This document shows positions 8,573-17,140 of a stretch of 64,000 bases of DNA, piece by piece; position 1 is the first letter of the stretch, and every line of letters starts with the position of its first letter. The stretch is taken from positions 109,359 to 173,358 of IMG/VR virus record IMGVR_UViG_3300042465_009257; one strand, 5' to 3'. This DNA comes from a virus. A program made the translations under genes and the position numbers. Under the pieces are notes generated by a model, which had not been told where the DNA came from, made no database searches, and was given only the letters and a program-made list of their open reading frames with translations.

Positions 8573-10075
8573 TTATGCTAGAGTGAGGGAGACGGATCTG
8601 ACTACGCCATCAGAGCCTTTCAGTCTGAGAGTTAATGAGGTATTACTAGTTGCCTCGACAACAAGGTCACCGTTGCTAGCTGGAATTACAGATGCCAAGG
8701 GCTGCTGTACGAAAGTTCCATTATTTGTAATTTTAACCGTTTTACCATTTGCGTTCGCTTCAAGTAAATTATCGCATGTAACACTAGTTGAATTAAGAAC
8801 AATTCCTTTATGACCATTTGGAACTGAAACCCCCACCTCAGTAGAGCCAAGGGCGGCTCCAGCAACCATTATTTTAGCTACAGAAAATGTACATACACTT
8901 GATATATTATTAGAATCTAACATTCTTAAAACAGTAGTGCCGCCTAATATAAAATCAATCCCACGATTATCAGCGTAAGATCCGCCTTTCTCCGTCCCAA
9001 TCCTTAGAATATTACTTGTCCAGCCAAATGTCGCCCGGTCAAAATTGGTGGCTGGGGTGGCGTCAGTAGAATTATAAACGCGGAATGTTTGAGCGTTACC
9101 AATATTACGCTGGGCTAGAGTTCCGGTTGCATCTCGAAATAAAAATAAATCGTTGCCGCCGTTGTAATTATTATTTACGTTATTCCACCCAATACGAGCG
9201 GTACTAATTAAGCTAATACCGTTATAGTTCCCAGTTGGATGGTAAATATTATTTCCAATTAATGCCCCATCTGCCCCAGCGATATAAACATTACCGCCTC
9301 CATGGGCAGAAATTCCCGCCCCTCCACCGCAATAGATTAATCCTGATTTATTTACAGTAAACTTACTTATCCCACCAACTTGCAAATCTATCAAATTTGA
9401 TGAAATATTCGACGCCGTATCAGTCACATTCAACTTCACACTTGTAAACAACTGCTGAATCGTCCCCCCGGAAACCCAGGTAGCCGTAGTAGCATTTGCA
9501 TAAGAAACTGAAGTCGTAGTAGAAGCAGTCACCACAAAAGTCCCGTTATATCCAGCTGGATTGATACTCGCGACGACAATAGTAGATCCAACCACTATCG
9601 CGGCACTTTGCGCGGCAAAAGTAATAGTCGCAATCGAACCCGTGCCGCTTGCGCCCGTGACGGTGATATTACTATTCCAAGTTTCGGCGATGTCGAGTTT
9701 GGCCGTTGGCGCGGGATTACCGATACCAATTTTATTATCATTAACAACCAAAGCATTACTTCCGTAAGTCCCCATTGTAATTTTGTCCGTAAAATTAGAT
9801 TCAACTTCAACAATAGGCAGGCCCGCCGCGTCATTGACGGAAAATACAACCCCAGTCACACTATCGGACACGCCGAATAATCTGCCGTAAGAGCCGTCAA
9901 CAGTAAATCTATCCAAGAAGCTTTCCCCGGTAGTGTAGCTGCTTATATTCAAGCCGCCAGCATTATCGTAAGACAATCGCGGCGCGGCGGAAAGGGGGGA
10001 AATTCCGCTGAAATTCGGCGATTGTGAATCGAAAATAATAGCGCCTGAAGCGGGAATCATTAATATATTTGCCAT
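8573..10075 (-). CDS. Tail fibre protein (500 aa)
   Basis: This is a beta-structured fibre with modules shared by the other fibre genes here. The segment around residues 130-250 (AETWNSNITVTGASGTG, GYNGTFVVTAS, SVKLNVTDTASN) recurs in the 12206-15970 gene, and GWTSNILRIGTEKG recurs in 22018-23250. The C-terminus is a short strand-rich knob (NTSLTLRLKGSDGVVRSVSLTLA). It was probably built by exchange of domains between paralogous fibres. No enzymatic motif is seen. Confidence 0.6.
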   Translation of the reverse strand: MANILMIPASGAIIFDSQSPNFSGISPLSAAPRLSYDNAGGLNISSYTTGESFLDRFTVDGSYGRLFGVSDSVTGVVFSVNDAAGLPIVEVESNFTDKITMGTYGSNALVVNDNKIGIGNPAPTAKLDIAETWNSNITVTGASGTGSIATITFAAQSAAIVVGSTIVVASINPAGYNGTFVVTASTTTSVSYANATTATWVSGGTIQQLFTSVKLNVTDTASNISSNLIDLQVGGISKFTVNKSGLIYCGGGAGISAHGGGNVYIAGADGALIGNNIYHPTGNYNGISLISTARIGWNNVNNNYNGGNDLFLFRDATGTLAQRNIGNAQTFRVYNSTDATPATNFDRATFGWTSNILRIGTEKGGSYADNRGIDFILGGTTVLRMLDSNNISSVCTFSVAKIMVAGAALGSTEVGVSVPNGHKGIVLNSTSVTCDNLLEANANGKTVKITNNGTFVQQPLASVIPASNGDLVVEATSNTSLTLRLKGSDGVVRSVSLTLA

Positions 10076-10093
10076 TTTAATTATTTATTAGTT

Positions 10094-10780
10094 TTAGAGT
10101 AATCCAAATCTGGATTTAGTCGCGTTAAAATTTTGTTTGATTTCTTGAGGAGATAAGGCTCTGTTGTAAATAGATGTTTGAGCAATATTACCTTTCCAAA
10201 AACTATTGCCAGCAACACTTCCATTTCCAATCCATGGACCATCAGGAAATCCCGCAGATGATCCAGCAGATGATTGAGATAATAATACTGAATTTACATA
10301 TATTTTAGCGGCTCCATCATAAACTGCGACTGCATTATACCAAGTATTGATTAAAGGCGCATTATTATTATTATTTGTTTGTATAGCTGGACCTAAATAT
10401 AAATTAAATCCATTTGCGCCATTATTTCCGACATTAATTCCAAAAAAAGAACCAATGCCACCTCCAACGTAAACCTTAGGACATGCTATCATTGGAAAAT
10501 TTCCAGCGCCAGAAATAAGATAGACCCAAGAAGATATAGTAAAAAAACTATTAGATGTGATAATAGATGACGTATCTACATAATCATTTGTCCCATCAAA
10601 AACTATATTTCCACCATTAGCGCCACTAAATGTGGAACCATTAATTAATGTCCCATTATTCCCATTCCCGCTCCGATCAAACCAAGTCGCGCCGCTGCCA
10701 GGATAACTTTTCTTATCCGCCGCGTCTAAACATAATACCAAACCATTTGTCACAATATCAGGACTGGCGCTAGAACTCAT
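10094..10780 (-). CDS. LamG-like (concanavalin A-type) adhesin, paralogue 3 of 3 (228 aa)
   Basis: It opens with TNGLVLCLDAADKKSYPGSG and RSGNGNNGTL, then VFDGTNDYVDT, the usual start of LamG/concanavalin A-like lectin domains of the laminin G3 type. YNRALSPQEIKQNFNATK closes the fold. The domain binds carbohydrates or proteins at surfaces. This is the last of three tandem paralogues joined by 4-nt ATGA overlaps, so all three should be made from one mRNA by coupled translation. Confidence 0.75.
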   Translation of the reverse strand: MSSSASPDIVTNGLVLCLDAADKKSYPGSGATWFDRSGNGNNGTLINGSTFSGANGGNIVFDGTNDYVDTSSIITSNSFFTISSWVYLISGAGNFPMIACPKVYVGGGIGSFFGINVGNNGANGFNLYLGPAIQTNNNNNAPLINTWYNAVAVYDGAAKIYVNSVLLSQSSAGSSAGFPDGPWIGNGSVAGNSFWKGNIAQTSIYNRALSPQEIKQNFNATKSRFGLL

Positions 10781-11472
10781 ATTCCATACCTCCCTCTTGT
10801 GGCGTTGAAGTTTTGGAGGATTTCTTGTGCTGTGAGCGCTCTATTGTATATTTTAACGCCACCAATGCTACCACCAAATCCTGAACCTCCAGAACGAGAG
10901 CCTATAAGTAAAGGTTGAGTGTGGCCCGTTGGTCCATTTAAAATAGAGGAATTGGTGTTTCTTAAAATGCCATTAACATAAATTTTAGCCGTAGTTACCG
11001 TTCGATCATAAGTTCCTACTACATGATACCAGTTTCCATCATTAGTAACAATTCCAGTAACTACCCAATTATCACTATTAGGTTGTAACATAAAAACTAA
11101 TTGACCAGGTATTCCAGGTGATCCTAGCGAACTACTAAAAATTTGAAGTTGATAGTGACTGTTAATACTAGATTTCTCTATTAATACAGTGTTAAGAGGT
11201 GTCGTATATTTTACCCATGTCTCTAAACTAATAGTATTTACTAAATTTATATTATCGCTATTAGGTACTGTTACATAATCTGTTCCATCAAAACTCAAAG
11301 AACCTCCATTGCCACTATTAAATGTTGGGGTACTTACTAATGTTCCATTATTCCCATTCCCGCTCCGATCAGTCCAAAGCGTTCCAGTCCCAGGATAACT
11401 CTTCTTATCGGCGGCGTCTAAACACAAGACCAGCCCATTAGTTACAATTTTAGGAGAGTGACTTAAGCTCAT
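10777..11472 (-). CDS. LamG-like adhesin, paralogue 2 of 3 (231 aa)
   Basis: It has the same single-domain architecture as its neighbours: SHSPKIVTNGLVLCLDAADK, then SLSFDGTDYVTVPNSDNI, then YNRALTAQEILQNFNATRG. The two ends are nearly identical among the three paralogues, while the middle (about residues 70-190), which would form the binding face, has diverged strongly. It overlaps both neighbours by 4 nt. Confidence 0.75.
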   Translation of the reverse strand: MSLSHSPKIVTNGLVLCLDAADKKSYPGTGTLWTDRSGNGNNGTLVSTPTFNSGNGGSLSFDGTDYVTVPNSDNINLVNTISLETWVKYTTPLNTVLIEKSSINSHYQLQIFSSSLGSPGIPGQLVFMLQPNSDNWVVTGIVTNDGNWYHVVGTYDRTVTTAKIYVNGILRNTNSSILNGPTGHTQPLLIGSRSGGSGFGGSIGGVKIYNRALTAQEILQNFNATRGRYGI

Positions 11473-12203
11473 ATTCCGAACCTTCCTCTTGTTGAATTGA
11501 AGTTTTGTTGAATTTCTGCTGTAGAGAATGCTCTATTATAAAATCGTATTAGCGGTATAGTTCCTATCCAGTTATTTGCTCCGCCACTGGACCTTGAACC
11601 AATGTTCCTATGGGTTGTTCCAGCACCTAGTGTATTTACATTCGGTCTGCCGTTTCCAATCTGATTTGTACTAGTAGTACTTTGTAATACTCCATTTAAG
11701 TATATAGAAACGCTAGATCCATTCCAAGAGCATACTAAATAGTAAAAAGTGTTTGCGAATAATGTTGAAGTAGTTCTTGCTCCTGTATTAAAACCTCCAG
11801 CATTGTCAAACCAACCTGATCCATTATTTAAATCTATTCCAAAAGCTATTACACCAGAAGGATTATAAAGCGCTATCCAAGTGCTATTTTCTTGAATATA
11901 AAGTTGATGATAGTTTCCTACTGTTGGTAGTGAATTTGAATAGCAAATAAATTCATACGTAGCCGAAGTAAATCCTGATTGTATATTTGTTGTCAAATTA
12001 ACATGATCATTGGTCCCATCAAAAATAATAGACCCGCCATTGGCACTGCTAAATGTAGGTCCATTTGTTAAAGTGCCATTATTTCCTCTACCACTCCTAT
12101 CCGCCCAAACAGTGCCGCTTCCAGGATAGCTCTTCTTATCCGCCGCATCTAAACACAGCACCAGCCCATTACTCACAATCTTATTCTGATAATTACACGC
12201 CAT
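11469..12203 (-). CDS. LamG-like adhesin, paralogue 1 of 3 (244 aa)
   Basis: This is the first transcribed member of the tandem LamG trio, 2 nt after the large fibre gene. It has CNYQNKIVSNGLVLCLDAAD at the start, IIFDGTNDHVNLTTN, and FYNRAFSTAEIQQNFNSTRG at the end. It is slightly longer than its sisters through a loop insertion in the middle. It is likely a virion-attached lectin-type adhesin or an accessory fibre tip. Confidence 0.75.
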   Translation of the reverse strand: MACNYQNKIVSNGLVLCLDAADKKSYPGSGTVWADRSGRGNNGTLTNGPTFSSANGGSIIFDGTNDHVNLTTNIQSGFTSATYEFICYSNSLPTVGNYHQLYIQENSTWIALYNPSGVIAFGIDLNNGSGWFDNAGGFNTGARTTSTLFANTFYYLVCSWNGSSVSIYLNGVLQSTTSTNQIGNGRPNVNTLGAGTTHRNIGSRSSGGANNWIGTIPLIRFYNRAFSTAEIQQNFNSTRGRFGI

Positions 12204-12205
12204 AT

Positions 12206-15200
12206 TTAAATCTCAGTCTGTAGTTTATCAACGTCTTTGCGCTCCCCGAAAATTACGTAATTGTAAAAACCATCAACATTGCCCACCTCGACGCTCTCGG
12301 AATTCTGAGACGCGACGAATAGCTGCTGGGGCTTGCCGATTTGCGTGAGGGTGACGGTGACGGAATCTTCGTCTACTAATTCGCGCCAATACTCCGGCAA
12401 AAGAATAATGGATTCATTTGTTTTGCCGCGAATGTAAACGCCGTTTTCTGGACCTTCCAAACAGGCGTATTGGAGTTGTTTGGCGGCTTTGGTGGGATGC
12501 GGGATTAGGAATGATTTAGTCGCGGCGGAAAAGTGGCCGGAGACTTTGGCATTGCCGACAACGTCGAGTTTTTCTGTGGGAAGGGCTATCCCAATACCAA
12601 TATTTCCTGTTCTTAATATAGTTAAAGATGGAGTAGCATTCCATGATCCTAATTTAGAATCAATATTAAAACTGCCGTTAAGATCAAGTCTAAATGCGCA
12701 GTATATATTGCTTGTGCCTGCTTGGCCAAGCATTACAGAACTATCAGTCGATCCAATAGTACTGGTTAAAGGGCTTTGTACATTTAGTCTTGCGCCTGGA
12801 GCATTTGTTCCAATACCAACATCCCCAGTACTAGTAACCGTCATTCGAGTCGTACCGTCCGTCTGAAACTCCATCGCACGAGCCGCGCCGCCGACGCTCC
12901 CCTTCTCAGTCCCGATCTTCAGAACATTAGTGTCCCATTTCAGATTTAAGCGCTCAAATGTCGTCGCGTCTGTGTAGGTGTTATAGAGTCTGAAGGTTTG
13001 AGCGTTGGCAAGATTACGTTGAGCTAGGATTCCTGCTCCTTCTCTGGAAAGGACAATATCTTGAGCTACTAATCCCCAGCTTAAAGTACATCCCGTCATT
13101 TCATATTGTAGCCCCGAATAAGCAGTTGTATCATTTAAACTGCTTACTCCGCTCATAGCGAATTGTATTTTATAACTACTAGGGCTATATACACCTACTG
13201 CATAGCTACCAGACAATGGGAATGCTAAAGCAGGACTATTAGAAGCTCCTGATGCTCCTCCAATGTAACTTCCGTATTTTGTAACTTTAGCTTTACTTAC
13301 TCCACCAACTTGGAAATCTAAAAGATTACTACCAACATTCGATGCCGTATCAGTCACATTAAGCTTTACCGCTGTAAATAATTGCTGCACAGTTCCTCCA
13401 GAAACCCAGGCTGCCGTAGTTGTATTCGCGTAAGAAACCGAAGTTAAACTCGAAGCCGTTACAATGAAAGTTCCATTATATCCAGAAGGATTAATACCCG
13501 TGACAACAATCGTAGATCCAACTGGAATTACAGCAGTTTGCGTAGCGAAAGTAATTGTTGCAATTGTGCCCGTGCCACTCGCTCCAGTAATAGCCACGCT
13601 ATTATTATTCCATGTTTCTGCTATATCTAGTTTAGCAAATGGCGCGGCAGTTCCGATGCCGACATTACCAATTGCGGTAGTGCCATCATGAGCCAGAATT
13701 ACATCTCCGTCTTTCGGACTAGTATTGGCCGCAACAGCTTTGCCGCCATAAACAAAAATTTTACCGCCAAAATTAAGACCACCTGTTGCTGCACTATTAG
13801 CGTCACCAGCCTTAAGTTTTAGCATTTCTCCAGGATGACCAGTTGACGCAGTTTCATTGATTTGGATAAATCTAGAACCTGTACCATTAGTTCCTGTTGT
13901 ACTAAATTGGATTCCCGTATTGGTATAGTTGCCACCCTGATCACCGGGGTTTTGAACTAGATTTCCTGATGAATCTAGTTGCCACATTCTTCTCAAAACT
14001 CCAGCAGAATCTGAGATAAAGAAGTTTAAAGAATTAAATCCTGCGGGGCGATACGCAGATCCTTCAATTTTAGCTGACTCGTAATTCCCTTGGCTATTAT
14101 TAGAATGAAAACTAATTGATGGTAATACATAAACTGCTCCTGCATCGTAACCTTCGATTTTGATTGTAGGGGATACGCCGCCGCGCAAATGAAGAAGAGT
14201 GGAAGGAGTCGTGGTTCCAATACCAACATTCCCTGCGCTTGGATTAAGAAGAACTTTCCCATTATCACCATTGAAAATTTGAATCTTAGATAATTGATCT
14301 GATGATCCTAAAGAGTTATAAACTGTAAAGTTAATTGCAGGATTTGTCGTATCCCCTGATGGAAACCAGTTTGAAGTTAACTTTAACTGATTATATGTAG
14401 CCCCTGCAATACTACTACTTGTAATAGTTTTTACATGTAACCCAACTCCATCAAATGAGAATAAAGTATTACCTGTATTTCCAGAATCTATAACACTAAA
14501 TCCTCCTCCACCAAGTTGTAATGTTGTTCCAAAAACCCCTTGTACGAAAGCCTCTATAGATGTATTATACGGCTTAAAGCTTATACGAGAATTATTTGAT
14601 GTATCACCAAAACTTCCAATAATAACGCCCGTACCGCCAGACTTTTTAACATCAAGAAGATATGAAGGAGCATTCGTACCAATACCAACATTCCCCGTAC
14701 TTAATACCCTTAATCTTTCCGTCGCATCAGTTTCTAAAACAAGATCTCTCGCCGCGCCGCCGACACTGCCTTTTTCAGTCCCGATCTTCAGAACATTCGT
14801 GTCCCATTTTAGGTTTAGTCTCTCGAAGGCAGTGGCATCTGTATATGTATTATAAAGTCGGAAGGTTTGAGCGTTTAATCCGTTTCGTTGGGCTAGGGTC
14901 CCTGTCGCATCTCTAAAAAGTGCTAAATCTCCATTACCATTTGCGGCATAACTTAAAGAGGACCATGAAAAACTTCCATTATTAGCTAATTGGACTAGTC
15001 CAAGAAGACTTTCCCAAAATGCAATTTTAGATGTATTTGGAGTTAAAACATTAGCTTTGCTTCCAATTTCAATCCATCCGCTTGGAGCAGCACCTTTTAT
15101 GGCGAAAGCATCGTCTAAAATAATTGCATTTGCTCCAAGATTTGCATATGTAGAATCATCCGCCAGTCTAATATCTAGCCCCGCGCCGTTGCGTTTAATC

Positions 15201-15970
15201 GCGGGGAATGAGGAAGTAATTCCTCCTATACAAAGAGAATTAGCTACGTTTGGACTTGCGCGAAGTAATAATTGCGCTCCAGAAGCAGGATCAGAATTTG
15301 AGTTTGAAAAATGAATAGGAGCATCTCTTAATGTGAAATAACCCCCATTTGCTAAAACACTACTTCCTACATAAAGATTCCTTGGTCTAGTCGCCCCACT
15401 TGCGCCAATATCATAGATATTGTCAGTATTAGCTAGTAAATACCCAGCATTAGATATTTTCCATTTTACTGCTGTTCCAGTTTTAAAACGGATTTCTTGG
15501 GATGTATTATCGCCGTAGATTCCAGTCCCACTGCCCGATTCTGCCGTTAACGAGCCAAAGGAAAATGAGCCTACATTAATAGTTGAGTTTGTCGCTACGC
15601 TACGTGCGAATAAGTTTCCTGAACCGTCAATATAGGTTTCATTTGGACTACTCGCCCAGCCCCATGACTGTAATTTGGCGGCTTGACCTCCACTTTGCCC
15701 CAAAACGGTAATAGCCTGCGTATTTGTATCAGGGGTACTAATTGTAATAGTTGGGGTAATGACACTTGTCCCAAAATAGCCAGTCCTCGGCCTAGTCGCC
15801 CCACTTGCGCCGATGTCCTTGGTGTTATCCGTCCCAGTCAACAAGTGACCGGCACTAAAGGTCCAGTCTACTCCTGCATTTGCTAAAGAGCCAAATCCCA
15901 CAACTGATGATCCGCCAGTAATATTGATGGGTCTCGCAATTCCTGTTCCTGACCATTCTCTGCCAATCAC
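12206..15970 (-). CDS. Large tail fibre with conserved C-terminal domain (1254+ aa)
   Basis: This long fibre is made of repeated shaft modules: RLYNTYTDATAFERLNLKWD, VLKIGTEKGSVGGAAR and STGNVGIGTNAP recur at about residues 370-430 and 1005-1060. The AETWNNNS...TASNVGS module is shared with 8573-10075. The last ~110 residues (SFLIPHPTKAAKQLQYACLE, then GVYIRG) form the C-terminal module found on many phage fibres. No good start codon lies at 15970; the reading frame begins inside fibre sequence, and the coding similarity continues upstream in another frame (see 15971-16263). The real protein may therefore be about 1,615 residues long and include the 16261-17058 gene. Confidence 0.7.
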   Translation of the reverse strand: MIGREWSGTGIARPINITGGSSVVGFGSLANAGVDWTFSAGHLLTGTDNTKDIGASGATRPRTGYFGTSVITPTITISTPDTNTQAITVLGQSGGQAAKLQSWGWASSPNETYIDGSGNLFARSVATNSTINVGSFSFGSLTAESGSGTGIYGDNTSQEIRFKTGTAVKWKISNAGYLLANTDNIYDIGASGATRPRNLYVGSSVLANGGYFTLRDAPIHFSNSNSDPASGAQLLLRASPNVANSLCIGGITSSFPAIKRNGAGLDIRLADDSTYANLGANAIILDDAFAIKGAAPSGWIEIGSKANVLTPNTSKIAFWESLLGLVQLANNGSFSWSSLSYAANGNGDLALFRDATGTLAQRNGLNAQTFRLYNTYTDATAFERLNLKWDTNVLKIGTEKGSVGGAARDLVLETDATERLRVLSTGNVGIGTNAPSYLLDVKKSGGTGVIIGSFGDTSNNSRISFKPYNTSIEAFVQGVFGTTLQLGGGGFSVIDSGNTGNTLFSFDGVGLHVKTITSSSIAGATYNQLKLTSNWFPSGDTTNPAINFTVYNSLGSSDQLSKIQIFNGDNGKVLLNPSAGNVGIGTTTPSTLLHLRGGVSPTIKIEGYDAGAVYVLPSISFHSNNSQGNYESAKIEGSAYRPAGFNSLNFFISDSAGVLRRMWQLDSSGNLVQNPGDQGGNYTNTGIQFSTTGTNGTGSRFIQINETASTGHPGEMLKLKAGDANSAATGGLNFGGKIFVYGGKAVAANTSPKDGDVILAHDGTTAIGNVGIGTAAPFAKLDIAETWNNNSVAITGASGTGTIATITFATQTAVIPVGSTIVVTGINPSGYNGTFIVTASSLTSVSYANTTTAAWVSGGTVQQLFTAVKLNVTDTASNVGSNLLDFQVGGVSKAKVTKYGSYIGGASGASNSPALAFPLSGSYAVGVYSPSSYKIQFAMSGVSSLNDTTAYSGLQYEMTGCTLSWGLVAQDIVLSREGAGILAQRNLANAQTFRLYNTYTDATTFERLNLKWDTNVLKIGTEKGSVGGAARAMEFQTDGTTRMTVTSTGDVGIGTNAPGARLNVQSPLTSTIGSTDSSVMLGQAGTSNIYCAFRLDLNGSFNIDSKLGSWNATPSLTILRTGNIGIGIALPTEKLDVVGNAKVSGHFSAATKSFLIPHPTKAAKQLQYACLEGPENGVYIRGKTNESIILLPEYWRELVDEDSVTVTLTQIGKPQQLFVASQNSESVEVGNVDGFYNYVIFGERKDVDKLQTEI

Positions 15971-16263
15971 AAAAGTGCCAGCAGACCAGCCATTGAAATC
16001 CGCTCGTAATCAACTCCTGAGTTAGTATATGTATTATAAATTCTAAAAGTCTGAGCAACTCCTGCATTACGTAATGCTAGACTATTTGCAGCATCACGCT
16101 GTAAGTAAACATCAGGATTCGGCGTACTTGCTCCCATAGCAAGGTGACCTACCGTTACTAGTCCATTTGTACTAGTCTGAAAGATGCGATTTGTGCCATC
16201 TATAATAGAGAAACTGCGACTGCCTCCACCAGCAGGAACTTTAAAAGAAAAGTCATTATACTA
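15971..16263 (-). pseudogene. Fibre coding sequence between an amber stop and a frameshift
   Basis: Reading on past the TAG that ends the 265-aa gene (16263-16261), the same frame encodes another ~90 residues of good fibre sequence (YNDFSFKVPAGGGSRSFSII, later LRNAGVAQTFRIYNTYTN). Near 16003 the frame must change by one base at an ATTTC stretch to join the 1254-aa reading frame (NGWSAGTFVIGREWSG). So one original gene seems interrupted by an amber codon and a one-base frameshift. Real decay, readthrough plus frameshifting, strain mixture or a sequencing error are all possible. Confidence 0.65.
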
Positions 16264-17058
16264 CCCTCCAATTGTAATATTACGATCACTATCAATAGTT
16301 AAAGCTGCTAATAAAGCATTCTGAGCAGAGCCTGAGCTTCCTGCGGGGGCGACTTGAAAGATTACAGATCCACCCGCCCCAGTCCCCGTTCCTTGGGACC
16401 CGGCGATGGTTAAGTTTGTTCCAGCGGTATTAGTTGTTCCCGCTATTACGGATTGAACGGATATAGTTTGAGCTATTGGGGCGGCGACATCTGTGTTTCC
16501 TAATCTAATGTTGGCGGCAGCGCGGCGAGTGAGAAATAAATCATAACTACCACCATCGGCAAAAGATCCAGTAGACCACTGTAGGGCCAAAGAGTTTCCT
16601 AGAAATAATCCTGCAAATTGACCATTATAAAGACCCGCTCCAGCATAAGCTTGCGTTGGCACGTCGCCACGAGCAAAAATAACTAATTGACCAGTACCAC
16701 TATTAATAACTGATCTTTGATTAGGGGTATTTGATGGACCGAAATCCATAGCCCCTGTCTTAGTAATTTTAAATCTACTAATTGCATTAAGCTGCAAATC
16801 TAAAAGATTACTAGACGGACTAGAAAATACATCATTGACATTCAGCTTTATAGCCGAAGGAATCCCACTGGTATTCCAAGTCGTCGCCAGATCCAGCAGC
16901 GAATTCGCCGCCGTCCCAGTGATAGACTGCCCCGTTAATACCAGTGATGAAAAACCCGCGCTACCAGAAGACCCAAGGCCAATCGAAGAGCGTATTTGCG
17001 CTTGCTGCTGAGGGGTCGGCGGGGTGCCTTTCGGCATGTCTCCAAGGTCAATTGCCAT
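16261..17058 (-). CDS. N-terminal part of the large tail fibre (265 aa)
   Basis: The start MAIDLGDMPKGTPPTPQQQA matches the start of the fibre at 20273-21262 (MSIDLGNAPVGTPPSPAEK), so this is a shared virion-attachment N-terminus. It is followed by GQSITGTAANSLLDLATTWN, shared with 22018-23250. It ends at a TAG, one of very few in the window. Sequence after the stop continues as fibre in the same frame, so this is probably the N-terminal portion of the gene continuing into 12206-15970. It has its own late promoter. Confidence 0.65.
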   Translation of the reverse strand: MAIDLGDMPKGTPPTPQQQAQIRSSIGLGSSGSAGFSSLVLTGQSITGTAANSLLDLATTWNTSGIPSAIKLNVNDVFSSPSSNLLDLQLNAISRFKITKTGAMDFGPSNTPNQRSVINSGTGQLVIFARGDVPTQAYAGAGLYNGQFAGLFLGNSLALQWSTGSFADGGSYDLFLTRRAAANIRLGNTDVAAPIAQTISVQSVIAGTTNTAGTNLTIAGSQGTGTGAGGSVIFQVAPAGSSGSAQNALLAALTIDSDRNITIGG

Positions 17059-17074
17059 AATTAGTTAGTACTAA

Positions 17075-17101
17075 TTACAAATATTGAAGGGAAAATGGAA
17101 A
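17075..17101 (-). promoter_or_regulatory. Phage late promoter of the split fibre gene
   Basis: AAATTTCC and TGTAAT are separated by 17 bp. The predicted leader is about 9 nt. Confidence 0.75.
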
Positions 17102-17140
17102 TTTTAATTTCTAATATTATTAGCTCCCTATTTACATATA

